Of a stretch of DNA of 64,000 nt, positions 45,251 to 58,400 are shown piece by piece. Where the stretch lies: assembly GCF_000327385.1 (NCBI RefSeq), contig NW_008710371.1, forward strand, positions 1,109,798 to 1,173,797, read 5' to 3'. Every line of letters begins with the position of its first letter. Positions within the stretch are counted from its first letter, which is position 1. A program made the translations under genes and the position numbers. Source of the DNA: Lottia gigantea (Eukaryota; Mollusca; Gastropoda; Lottiidae). The notes under the pieces were generated by a model that did no database searches, was not told the DNA's origin, and was given only the letters and a program-made list of their open reading frames with translations.

Positions 45251-46010
45251 AAGAACAAATTAACCACGAACCAATCCTTGAAATTAACCATGCACTGATC
45301 ACAATTTCACTTTAACTGCTTGGCAAATATCACAATTGTCAATTACAAGGAAGAAGTCCTTTAAATAAACCATTCATTTATCACGAATTTATACATTTTC
45401 AATAATTGGCTTCACATACAATCACATTTTGATTCAATCACGATCACCAATTGTCAAATTCCTGAAATCTAATCCTGCACAGATTACAAATTTCTTCATG
45501 CATTGATCACGATTTCCCTTAAATTGGCTTAAATTTGTTCACACATCACGACTTCCAAATGATAACCCTTGAAATAAACTGTGCATTTATCACAAATTTC
45601 TCACGTTTTTTATCCTTATACATCACAAATTCAAATTCCACATTGATCACAATTTTCTTCATGCATTGATCACGATTTCCCATCCCATTCATCACAACTA
45701 AATCCTTAAAATAAATAGTGCATTTATCACAAATTTCTTAAGTTTCCTCAACATTGCTTGATCCCATTGTCAAATTCAAGAAATCATTTTGAGAAACTGG
45801 AATAGATCACAGTTTTCTTCATGCATTGATCACGATTTCCCTCACATTCATCACGACTAAACCCTTAAAATAAATAGTGCATTTATCACGAATTTCTTAA
45901 GTTTCCTCAACATTCTTGATTGTCAAATTCAATAATCCGGAATAGATCACAATTTTTTTTAAAGCATTGATCACGATTTCCCGATAACTGGCTTCAACCG
46001 ATTTGTGCCT
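45250..46010. repeat. GATCACGATTTCC-type irregular repeat
   Basis: CATTGATCACGATTTCCC, GCATTTATCACAAATTTCTT and AAGTTTCCTCAACATT recur at a loose ~110-bp spacing. Confidence 0.65.
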
Positions 46011-46469
46011 AATTATCACGATTTGCCACATCCATCCCTAAAATTGCTCATTATATAGCGATAAGGTGCTGTGGCTTCAAATCCTCTTCAAGGTAAGAAA
46101 AATTCTGATGCCTGTGCCTGTGCTTTCGAGAGTCGGCCTGGTGTCAGCTTTCACCTCTAAAACCTAAAATAGCCCTATATTAATTACACACATCACGATT
46201 GTAAATTCCTGGAAGGAAATCCTTTAAATAATCCTGCACTATGTTAATAAACAATCTAATAACAATATTTCATACAAACACATATAACTATGCCCTATAT
46301 ATATATATCAAAATCTCATAACCATATCCTCGCACATGAAATGCACGTGCATCTATCACAGAACAAAGTGAATAATAGCATATTCTTTGGAAAGTTTAGG
46401 ACACTCAATGGAGAAATTTTGCAAATGATTTTATGGGAGTGAAAAAAAATGGCACGTGCTTCTGCCGAA

Positions 46470-49400
46470 TCAACTTTTACCGTCTCCAGTTTCACACTGA
46501 ATTGTAAAAGTTGGATTTGGTTTTTCGGGTATCGTTGAATTTCCCGAATCCTCGAACACGAATACATCGTCACTTTTTCCCGAGCTGACGTCTGGCGGGG
46601 AGGAGGAGGAGTCTCGTTTCAAAATAGAGTTTTCAGACACGGAGGTTGATAAGTTTGTCGTGGGAACGTGGATCGTCTCCTTGTCTCGATTGCCTCTTAT
46701 TACAGTCACAGACACTTTTCGGTTATTATCGCTCTTCAATTTTAGAGAGTCGTTTAAGGACAAACAACGATAAGTCACCCGCTTTTTGATTCGCTGACTC
46801 AAGTCTGACAAGTTTCGTTGCATAGGTCTGACTGGATGAGTGGCTCCAGTGGGAGTGGCTGGCTCACTGGTGAATTGTTTGTCCACTAAGATAGGTTTAG
46901 GGCGGGGCTTAGGCTGAGTGGAAGAGTGGGCAGTGGAAGGGGTGGGACTTGGTGTGTTATTGACACTGTAATGTGTTTGTAAATGCTGAAGTAAGAGTTT
47001 CCTGTCTTCTTTGTACATGTCAATCAGGATGTCAACTTTGGATTCGATATCATCAACCTGAAGAAAGAAATTTTAATCCAACATTACTGCTGATTTGGCT
47101 AAAAACATCATGCAGTGCACAATGAGGAAAATTTTTTATAACAGTGGTTATAATCTATCAAAGGGCAATACAACATAACATAGCCAAAAAATAACCCAAT
47201 GTGGTTAACATTCTACTGTTCTGCTTTTGATTTGGCTACAATGTCATGCAGTGTGCAATGAGGGAAATTCTTACCTGTCTTTCAACTTTAACCACCCTGG
47301 AAGCTAGACTTTGTTTGGAATCATACACATCTTTATTCTTACTTCCGGCTTTACCTAAAATCTGATCCAACCTAAAAAATACAAAAAAACAACAAAAAAA
47401 AGAAATAATAATTTTGCTTTCTGTTTGTGATAAAAAAAAAAAAACTGAAAAAACGCAGAAAAGAAGCTGAAAATTTTACAAAATTGCTGAAAAAAAATGT
47501 CTTTAAGTTTATAAGTGTTTGGTGAAGTCACTAACCGCAAAATAGGCTTGTATCACATAAGTCCCTCCGTAATTAGTGACGTCATCAAACACTTAGTTTT
47601 AATGGAATTGCATGAACCACAGACGTCTGATTGAAAAGTGCAATGGTGTAAATTGATGCTATCAGTGTCCCTGATACACATAATAAATTTGGAAAACCTC
47701 TTTGGAATCTCCATAAGCATCAAGCGCTTACCTTCCCTGCAAGTTTTTGACTCGAGCAAGCATATCAATATGCCCCGCGGAGTATTGTTCTATCACATCC
47801 TTTACATCATACGGTCTCAACGCCTCCCGAAATTTCCTACGCGCCACAAAATACTTGATTTTTCTTAAGGACCTGATGGCTTTTTTATGGGTTTCTGTCA
47901 AATTGGTCACTCTTGCTGCTACTTCTGGTTCATCTGGAATGAAGAAGGAATATTCATGGCTCCTGATCAGCGAGTGCGTTTACTTTTAAATGGATCTGGA
48001 TCTTATTTACGCCTCCTTTTTGAGACACTGAAAGCGAGGTACATAACAGAAATTACGTCGTCCATTGATAAGATGATGATGACATATGAATGAATAGCCA
48101 ATTTGACGTCATTAGACATTCGGTCAACAGTGAGAAAATGGGATTAAATCTGCCCTTTCTCAGAAATACGTGACGGAAAACTTCATCTGAAAGTATCATT
48201 AAATAGCTTAATGAATTCTGATTTTAATGATGTAAAATTTGATTAGTTTTGAGTTACTAGGACTGGAGAAGGAGGCTTTGAAGACGTGCAGTAACACGCT
48301 ACCTTTCTTTCCAAAGTTCTAGACATGCTCCTCCTTCTTTTAAACAGATAAATCCTGTCTCCTCCCCCAAAAAGCAAAAAAGACACGCCTCCTTTCTAAG
48401 TTTCAATCAATGACACGCCTCTAACCGAACCCAAACAGCTGACAGAAAGAACACGTACCTTGATCGAACTCTCTACAAATGGAGGAAACAGAGTTCTCTT
48501 TCTTGACGGGTATACTCTCCTGTGGTTTCTGGTCTGACAGACCTGTTGCAAGGCTTAGATGACTCCTGAAGCATTAAATGAAACAAATTGGAGTTTTACA
48601 TCCTTATTTTTCTGCTCCCTGTTGGACTTGGACAGGAAGCAGACTGTGGGCAATGAGGGAAAGTCCCATGTTTGGTGTATTTCCGATTGTGTGATACTCT
48701 TTTAAGCTCATTATTGAAGATGTATTTCTGATAAAGTGGAAGTGTGCAATGAGGGAAATTTCGAGAGATCTTTAACATGCACAGCCTGTAGCACACAGGG
48801 TTTCCGCAAAAAGAGATTGTAAAGAGGTTTTCAAAACTTTGTATGTGTATCAGGGAAACTGATAGCATCCATTTGTACAATTCCAATTTTCAATCAGATG
48901 TCTGTGGTTCCTGTAATTCTTCAAATGCAGAACTGTATAGTGACGTCATCAAACACTTAGTTTAAGTGGAATTGCAGGAACCACAGACGCCTGATTGAAA
49001 ATTGGAATGGTGTAAATTGATGCTATCAGTGTCCCTGATACACATAAAAAATTTAGAAAACCTTTTTACAATCCCTTTAATCAGAGATTGGAATCAAAAT
49101 AAAAATTGATTTCGAGTTTGGAATTAAAAATGAAAAGTTAAAAATTCAGGCAAGAAAGTAGATCTTTGAAAACATTAAATACATTATAAGAAATTCAAGA
49201 AAATTGAAAAAATATGTTCATTAAAGGTTTTTCATGTAGCCTTTGATCATTCAGCCCATATTGCTGTTACCAAATTTGATTGGTTGAAGATTTTGTTCTT
49301 GACCAATTGGATTCATTTTATCCAGTCTAATTAAAATAAGATCAAACTTTTGTTCCGTTTTTTTATTAGCTTTTATTTTTAATATAGCCACTTCAGTTAG

Positions 49401-52400
49401 GGTCTAAAGACAGCCCTCTTGTGAATTAACCTCTTGACCTTAACCTGATAAAAACAGACCAATCAAATTTCTACCCTTTCCAGCGCTGGTGTGAAGCAGT
49501 GTTTATCAGGTAAGGTCAAAAGGTTAATTTAATGATCTTTCAAGAGGGCTGTCATTAGACCCTAACTGAAGTGGCTATATTAAAAATAAAAGTTAATTAA
49601 AAAAATGGAACCGAAAGTTTGGTCTAATTTTGATAAGTTGCACAAAAGAAGTTCATTATTTTATATTGAAGACAATATCAGCTTGTGTGATCAAGGGCTG
49701 AATGTAGAAGACTCATATCACCTTTGTAAGATGGTGGTGAATCATACAAGTTGTTTTACATGCAAACATTGAAAGGGTATGTGCAAGATGAAAAAAAATA
49801 GAAAAAGAAAAAAAACTAAAAAAAAGTCTTACTTTACTATATCCCTAGTAACAACACAAAAAACATAAAATTAGGGGGAAAGATTCCTTTAAATCAAAAC
49901 TTTAAAGGGTTTTGGTCATCTAAATATTAGTTTTGATATTAATCACTAGCTGGTAGAGCTCCAATCTTATAAAAATTAGATAACAATTTTGTTTCGTTAT
50001 TATTTTTCTTTCGGTCTCCATTGTGATCTAACGAGATTTCTACCAAGGTAGTGTTCTAGTGATGTTTCAAGCTATTTATAGTAGACAATCACACGCCACT
50101 CTCCAGCCAATCAGAATCACTTTTACAATCTCATTGGACATATCACTCTAATTTGGGTTTCCCACAATTCATAGCTGATATTAAGATTCTGCATGATGCG
50201 CTGTGATTGGTTGAAATGAAAATGTCAACAGTACACAACCTTATCATAAATCTTGTTAGATTACAATGGGAACAGACAAAAAATAATAGCAAAACAAAAT
50301 GGTAATTTGATTTTAATTAGATTGAGTCTAACCAGATGCCAGATGTCAATTTTGAAAAGTGTCAAAGGTAGCTTAAAATAAGTTATGTCCAAAAATTTTT
50401 TAGATGACCATTTTCCTTTAACAAATGATAGAGTTAGCTGGCATAAAACAATGTTGTTTAAAACGAAAATCTGCTGATCCATTTCATTTTTTTCTGTGGG
50501 TGACTCTACTAGTCATCCATGATCTAACAAAATTGTTAGACATCTCATGTTCTCAATTGTTAAATATTCAACTAATCAAATGCTCTGTTCATTCAAACTT
50601 ATGAGAGATATTCATTGTTAAACATTGTATTTTAACAGTGTTTTTGATTGGTTAACATTAAATTCCACAGAACACAATCTATGAGGAATCTTGTCAGATC
50701 ATGGATCATGGATGTAAATGATAACTGAATATTTTGTACACACACAAAGAACCAGGGGCTGTACAAAGGTGCTCATACATGGGAGTGATCAAGATCATAC
50801 ATTGGGTGAGTGCTCATACATGGAGTGCTCATTCATGGGGTGCTCATACATGGAGTGCTCATATGGAAAGCTTAATTGGTTAGCAGTGGCACATAAGCCC
50901 AAGTTTAAGCTGATCATCAACCTAAAGAGCACAGGGAACATAGGGTCACTAACCAAAAATAGCACAGGGATCATAGGTCACTAACCAAAAATAGCACAGG
51001 GATCAGAGGTCACTAACCAAAAATAGCACAGGGATCATAGGTCACTAACCAAAAATAGCACAGGGATCATAAGGTCACTAACCAAAAGAGCCCAGAGAAC
51101 ATGGGGTCACTAACCTAAAGACCACAGGGAACCAAAAGACCATAGGGAACATGGGGTCACTAACCAAAAAGAGCACAGAGAACATAGGGTCACTAACCAA
51201 AAAAGTCACTAACCAAAAGACCACAGGGAACATAGGTCACTAACCAAAAGACCACAGGGAACCAAAAGACCACAGGGAACATAGAGCACAGGGAACATGG
51301 GGTCACTAACCAAAAAGAGCACAGGGAACATGGGGTCACTTACCAAAGAGAGCACAGGGAACATGGGGTCACTTACCAAAAAGAGCACAGGGAACATGGG
51401 GTCACTTACCAAAAAGAGTACAGGGAACATAGGGTCGCTAACCAAAAAAGTCACTAACCAAAAGACCACAGGGAACATATGTCACTAACCAAAAAGAGCA
51501 CATGGAACATAGGGTCACTAGTCAAACATGGGGTCACTAGCCAAAATGAGCACAGGGAACATAGGGTCACTAGCCAAAAGGAGCACAGGGAACATAGGGT
51601 CACTAACCGAAAAAAAGCACAGGGAACATAGGGTTACTAACCAAGAAAGTCACTTACCAAAAAGAGCACAGGGGATATGGGGTTGGGGTCACTTACCAAA
51701 AGGAGCACAGGGAACATGGGGTCACTAACAAAAAAGAGCACAGGGAACATGACAACATTTAGGATATATATTGATTATGTAAACTTACCATGTGCGGTTA
51801 ACAAGACTGTACATTAACAAGCAGGTAAAGGTTAGCAAGGGGTTCAAATAAAAAAAGGTACAACAAAAATATTAGTAGGGGCATATGAGGCCGGTACATC
51901 AGGCACATTTCGGTACATCAGGCACATTTCGGTACGTCAGGCACATTTGGTATAAGGTGCATCAATAGGGGTTTTAAGAATTGGCAGGCATTCAGTCTAA
52001 TTAAGAATCAACCAAACTTTCGTTCCGTTTTTATTAGCTTTTATTTCTAATGTAGCCACTTCAGTTAGGGTCTAACGGCAGCCGTCTTGAATGTTCATTA
52101 AATTAACCTTTTGACCTAACTCAATGTCATCTGTTTAACCAATCAAATTTGTACCCTCTCCAGCACTGGCGTTTTGTAACGCTGTGTTTTCAGTTTAGGT
52201 CAAAAGGTTAATTTGATGAACATTCAAGAGGGCTGTTGTTAGACCCTACCTGAAGTGGCTATATTGAAAATTAAAGCTAATACAAAAAACGAAACGAAAT
52301 TTGGTCTAATTTTCATTGGACTTAGCAGGCGTTTTGGGAGGGGGCACAAAGATGTACATTTCTACAAAAGAATTCATCATGAGTGGATGGGGGGGGGGAC

Positions 52401-55400
52401 AACAAATGAGCCATCAGGGTTAAAGTACACCACATGCCCATTTTTCAAGATGGCCGCTACCAAAAAAAGCGGGAAACTTTGTTTCAGGGAGAATTTATGT
52501 TAGTAAAACTAAATTTTTTTTCATGTAAAGGGACAGACTCTGCTAATTCTTTCCTTGATCAGCCGATAGAAATTAATTTCAGCTACCTGTGTCACTTCTC
52601 AGAATGAAAACACTGTTTGTCTACAATCAAATATATTGTAAAGAATTTCGTTTTTATCTTATTGCAGGAGAACCAGAAGTCCGAATTTCAATCTAAAAAG
52701 TGGTACAGGCAGCTGAGATTAATTTCTATCAACTGGTGAAGTAAATAATTAGACAAATTGGTCCCTTTAAATCAATTGTAAAAAAAAATCATGCTTAAAA
52801 AATATACACGCATGCCCCATTGATCCATAATTTTGAAATATGAAAAAAGCGAATAAAAGCGAATGAAAACAAACATAATGACCTCCGAGTCCTAGTTCGG
52901 CTTTTAGAAGGAAATTAACAGAAAATTTATTAACAGCAGAAGCGCGCAGTTAGAGCAAGCAAGCGCTATCTCTTGGCCTGTCGATTCACATTGTTATTAT
53001 GGGCATCCCCGTCTTCACTTCAGGGTGGGGCCTATGGCGTCTGGGGGTAGGGGGGATGAAAATTCAGCCCCAACAATTGACCTAGCTCAAAACGCGCTTT
53101 CGTTAATTACTTTGTAGTTCGTTCTGATGGGGATTTGAGCTTTCCTCTCGAAACGATCTTAGAGCTAGGACATCCTAAAACAGTGTTAAAAGCTAAGACC
53201 CTAGGATGTCCTAGCGCTAAGATCTTTTCGAGAATACTGGGCCGGAATCATCAAAAATGAGTCCTAGATTTGACAAATTTTATGCGGTATGACCCCAGAT
53301 GGTTCGCTTCTGGTTTTGCTCCTTCGGATTTCTAGGTGATCAGAACCAGTTGAATGTTTTGAAAGAGGATTTTGACGCCCGCCCCACCTAGCCACAATTA
53401 TGACCCCCAATCAGCCGTTCTCTCCTAGCAACGGGGATGATCATAGGGCATTCAGGAAATGTCCCATCAACATTCTCGACGTTTAAAGAAGAAGAAAAAT
53501 TTAAGACAAATTGTAGTCATGGCAACTGTTTTAGGGTCTTGATAACAAAGACTACATACTTTGATTCTTAAGTGGAAAAAGTCACAGTTTTCAATTGGAG
53601 AGATTTTGAGACTCATAACGTCTTGATAACCCAAACTACATATTTCACAATATTGTCAAGGGGAAGTAGACTTGAATGATTAGACTCTTTTCATTAAAAT
53701 TCCTTCCATGACAGTTTTAATTCCACTTTCAAAATGAAATCTCACCTATGCAAGGCATCCGGTACCTCTTCGTCGGGACCCCCCATAGAGGAAGTTGTGA
53801 CACGTCTGCCGCTGTTTTGCCGTGGAATCATGGGAGAATGGATGTTCGTCGTGGCATGGTCACGATTGGTGAAGGAGTTATTATTGGACGACCGGTCTCG
53901 CCGCCTGGTGGAAAATCTGCTGACAAATGACTGTTGATTTTTCCATGGTCTTTCTCGTTCCCTGTCAATGAAAAGAATATGAAATAAAATTGGAGTTTTA
54001 CATCCTATGTTTCTGCATCTCACTGGGCAGAACGTACGTTTTCTTGGAATACAAGATCAAGGCTAGAGTCTAAATTACCCATAATTCTACTTACGCTGAT
54101 GGACTCGGAAGTGGAACCAAATGAATCTTCCACGTAGCAACTGACATGGAATGTTCATCAGCAGCATAGCAACGCCATAGACTCTGAATCAACATGGCCG
54201 CCGGAATTCGCCGTCTGTTTAAATGTTTTTGACGCTGTTGTTGTTGTACTTTTAAAGCAAAACCTGAGCCGAGGATACCCTAAAAATTGGAATAGAAAAA
54301 AAATTATTTTCGAAGAAAAATTTGCACTTCTCTGGCATTTTGATGCCTCGGGTTAGAATCCCCTTATTTAGAAGAACCCTTTCAAAATCAGAAAGGACGC
54401 AACAAATTTATATAAACCCCTCAAAACACTGTTGTATAAGTGATAATTCGGTATAAAAATTCTGTTGCCATGGTTACTGCTTCAAAGGTATCATCTGTGT
54501 TCAAATAAGAAAATGTGCACGAAAAAAAAATGTTCTTAAAACCTCTTTTGCATAAGAAAGCTCATTGTCATTGAGGCTAAAGACTATCAGAGTTATTTCC
54601 CTTGTAATTAAAGAGCAACCAAATTTGACTCACCGCTGGAAGAGCGAAGAATGAAATGCCTAATATAGCTGAGAAGGAGGCTATAAGTTTCCCTGCCCAA
54701 GTTGTAGGTACAATATCACCATACCCCACTGTACACAGCGTCACCTGTAAGAAGAAAGGGGAACACAACTTGTTTTAAACTTTGCGCCACTGCCAGTGCT
54801 TCTGTGAATCATGAGATAATATTTCTAAAATTATAGATTTTTTGGGCAACACAACTTGAAACTAAATATCATTTAAAGGTCATTACTAAATAAAAATTAA
54901 ATGAGTTCATTTTAACTTTCTGCCACTGCCAGTGCTTCTGTGTGTCTTAAGGTTATATTTCTGAATTAGAGATTTCTGGAGAAACACAACTTTAAACTAA
55001 ATATCATTGAAAGCTCATTACTAACTTGAGAGGATTTTAATGAGTTAAAAAAAAAAAGTTGGTTCGATAACACTCCAACATTAAGGATGTAGATTAGACC
55101 ATAGGGTTGTCATCGGTGATGAATTCTGCTTCCTTCAATTTCTGCCGGCACGCTATCTTTGGCGCTGATACATAATAATTATTCCTGCAACTCCGCATCA
55201 TTGCATTAGGTTTTTTCAAATTTGGTCTCAAATATCAGGAATCATTAATTGAATTTGGAATTCTGTTCTCAAAAAAGTCATTTAAATTGTTTTCAAATAT
55301 CAAAAAAAAATGTTCTCAAAAAAGTGTTCTCAAAAAAATGTTCTCAAAAAAGTGTTCTTGAAATGAACCTGGTTTGAATGAGTGAATGAATCGATGTTCT

Positions 55401-58400
55401 CAAATATAAGGAAAAAAATGCAAAGCTTTGGTTATGTTCAGAAATGTGATTGATGTTCTCAAAAACTATGTTCTATGTTCTCAAAAAGGTGTCTCCAAAA
55501 TGAATTTAATATCATAGATACGTTTTTTCATCTATGCTCTCAAAAATTGTGTTCTATGTTCTCAAATAGGTCTCTCAAAAATGAATTTCAGATGACAGAT
55601 ACATATTTTTCATCCATGCTCTCTGTAATGTTCTCAATAATTAATTGATTTAAAATCATGTTCTCAAAAATGAAGTTAAAATAAGAAATATGATTAATGT
55701 TCTCAAAAATTATGTTCTATGTTGATTAATGTTCTCAAAACTGAATTGATGATGACAGATACATATTTTTCATCCATGCTCTCTGTAATGTTCTCAATAA
55801 TTAATTCATTTAAAATCATGTTCTCAATGTAGGGCTCAACAACATATCAAGATGTAAAAAATACATTTCATCGCCAATTCAATTCAACTTTTTTCAAGTT
55901 TGGAATCATTCCTGGAACTCTGAGACAAGACATTTAACATTTGAACGAAACATTCATTTAATCAAATTTGTTTTTTTCATGCCAAAGATTATCAGGAATC
56001 ATTTCCCAAAAAAATAATCGAATTCCTTTCTACCATTGTTTTATTTTTACAAAATTATTTTTTCAATTTTCGCTTTTAATTGGAAATTTAAAGCAGGCTT
56101 ATGTGCAGATTTATTTTAAAATTCAATTACAATTTCATTTCGTAATATTTTTTTTTCTGTGACCTTTGTAATCTAACGAGATTTCTACCAAGGTCGTGTT
56201 CTGGTGACATTTATAGCTATTCATAGCAGACACTTAAGAGTTACTCTCCTACCAATCAGAATCACTTTTACAAGTGCTGATTTATTTAAAATTAGATTAC
56301 AATTTCGTTTCATTATTTTTTCCCTTTTTGTCGCTCTCCATTGTAATCTAACGAGATTTATATCAAGGTTGTGTTCTGGTGATGTTTCAAGCTATTTATA
56401 GAAGACACTAACAAGCTACTCTTCCACCAATCAGAATCACTTTTACAAGCGAGTATTGGTAGTCTCATTATCTCATTGGTTATATTTCTCTACTTTGGGT
56501 TTCTCTATCCCACAATTCTTAGTCAATATTAAGACATGGATTCTGCATGACATGCTGTGATTGGTTGAAATGAACGCCAATAGTAAGCAATCTTTGTATA
56601 AATCTGTATTTGGCAGCGTATCCAATCAAATCCAAGTAAATACAGCCAATCAGAGGCCTTGACAGAAAGTCATTAAACAATGGGTCATAATGTTCACACT
56701 TTTTCTTTCAAGGCCTCAGATTGGCTGTATACACTTGTGTACAATCCAATCAAAATACTTCTTTCCGTGATACATGAAAGGTGGCTAATGTAGTCAAGGT
56801 ATAAGACAATAACTGAGATGAGAAGCTGTTGTTTTTACCACCCCAGCAGGAAGACAAGCTCCATTAAGCCAGCTCATTACTTGAACTTTAATCTTATAGG
56901 CCATTAGGTTTGAACATTGAACATAAAGCTGTTTACTTTACAGAGTTTTAAACCTGCATGGTGATTAGCAATGATGCTTTTAAAGGGGAGGTACCAGATA
57001 GAAATTGTGACGACTGAAACAGATTGATGACCTCCCACATAGAAAATAGAAATTTGCTGAATGAATGAATGAATGAAAGAGTGTTTCCCTTTAAATCAAT
57101 TCCATTTCTAATAATTTATAGGGGAATCCCCCTTTAAATCAATCCCATTTTTAACAATTTATAAGGGACTCCATCTTTAAATCAATCCCATTTCTAACAA
57201 TTTATAAGAGACTCCATCTTTAAATCAATCCCATTTCTAACAATTTATAAGAGACTCCATCTTTAAATCAATCCCATTTCTAACAATCTATAAGGGACTC
57301 CATCTTTAAATCAATCCCATTTCTAACAATCTATAAAGGACTCCACCTTTAAATCAATCCCATTTATAACAATCTTCCATGGTGGCTTCTGCTACATTTC
57401 ATTAAAACTGGAGTCTCTAGAATCAATAGCTATTGGTATGGTATTAAATTTGACGCTGATAACCATAGTGAGGCTGGAGCAGACGGAAAGTTCAGCCGAA
57501 TATGAATCATAAAGTGATTAAAGTCCTGAGATGTCTGATTTTCAGTTGCAGTGTGTAATGAGGGAAATTTTGCCTGGACAGCTGAATTAGCCTATTAATT
57601 TTAACTGAAAATATGTCAAGTTTCTTTCAAGTGTACATACAACAAACTTAAAAACAAATACCCCCATGAGGTCTGATTTTCATTTGCAGTGCGCAATGAG
57701 GGAAATTTGTCTGGACAGCTGCATTGGCCTACTCTTTTTAACTATCATGATTTTTAAAGTGCAAATTCCTCCATTTTTTGTTATGAAATGAATGGAGTTT
57801 TACATCCTACTTTTCTACACCTTATGGCCTAATGAAGACAGGCAACGCCATGCAGTGTGCAATGTGGGAAATTTTGCCAGGACAGAGGCATTAACCTGCT
57901 CTTTTTCGATTTCCAACTGTCAAGGGATCCTTAACGTGCACAGCCTGTAGCACACGGGGCCTCAGTTTATTGTCCCATCCGAACGACTAGACGCTTTTTC
58001 CATGTCAGCCCCTTGCAAAATCGCAAAACGAAAAAACTTCAAAAAAACAAAAACAAACAATTCACCGATTTGAATTTTTTGTAAGAAGTGGCTTTAAGAT
58101 TGGCAGGAACTTGGTACCAGTAATGTAGAAGATATAAATGTCCATTTAATCAGTGAGGTCATGGTGAATATTGATATTGGACATGTTCCCGTGAAATGAA
58201 TGACGGCTGTGATGTCAGTCAGTGACGTCAGCGACGACTTTCAGAGATATTTTATTATTGACTTTATGATTTATCTTAATTCCATTTCATCTTCTCCCGT
58301 TTCCCATTTCACGTCAATATTTGTCCATTTCACAGCCGAGCAATTAACGTTAAATATTATTGGCTTTTATTTTAGAGCCTGGATAATCCTGACACAAATG

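Larger units (their letters stand above)
39858..46469. other. Spacer between the BMP5-8 start and the KCNQ stop
   Basis: This 6.6 kb should hold the BMP5-8 promoter and the KCNQ 3' UTR. It is dominated by repeats at 40255-40770, 40936-41137, 41870-42635, 43130-43375, 44640-45250 and 45250-46010. No TATA box, CpG cluster or further gene could be supported. An isolated open stretch near 44160-44293 (minus) is followed by a donor-like GTAAG but has no partner exon. Confidence 0.55.

Noticed and set aside
51209-51728. Frames repeating [11 protein letters not shown] or [10 protein letters not shown]
   Set aside because: Translation of the 33-bp minisatellite in a KCNQ intron.
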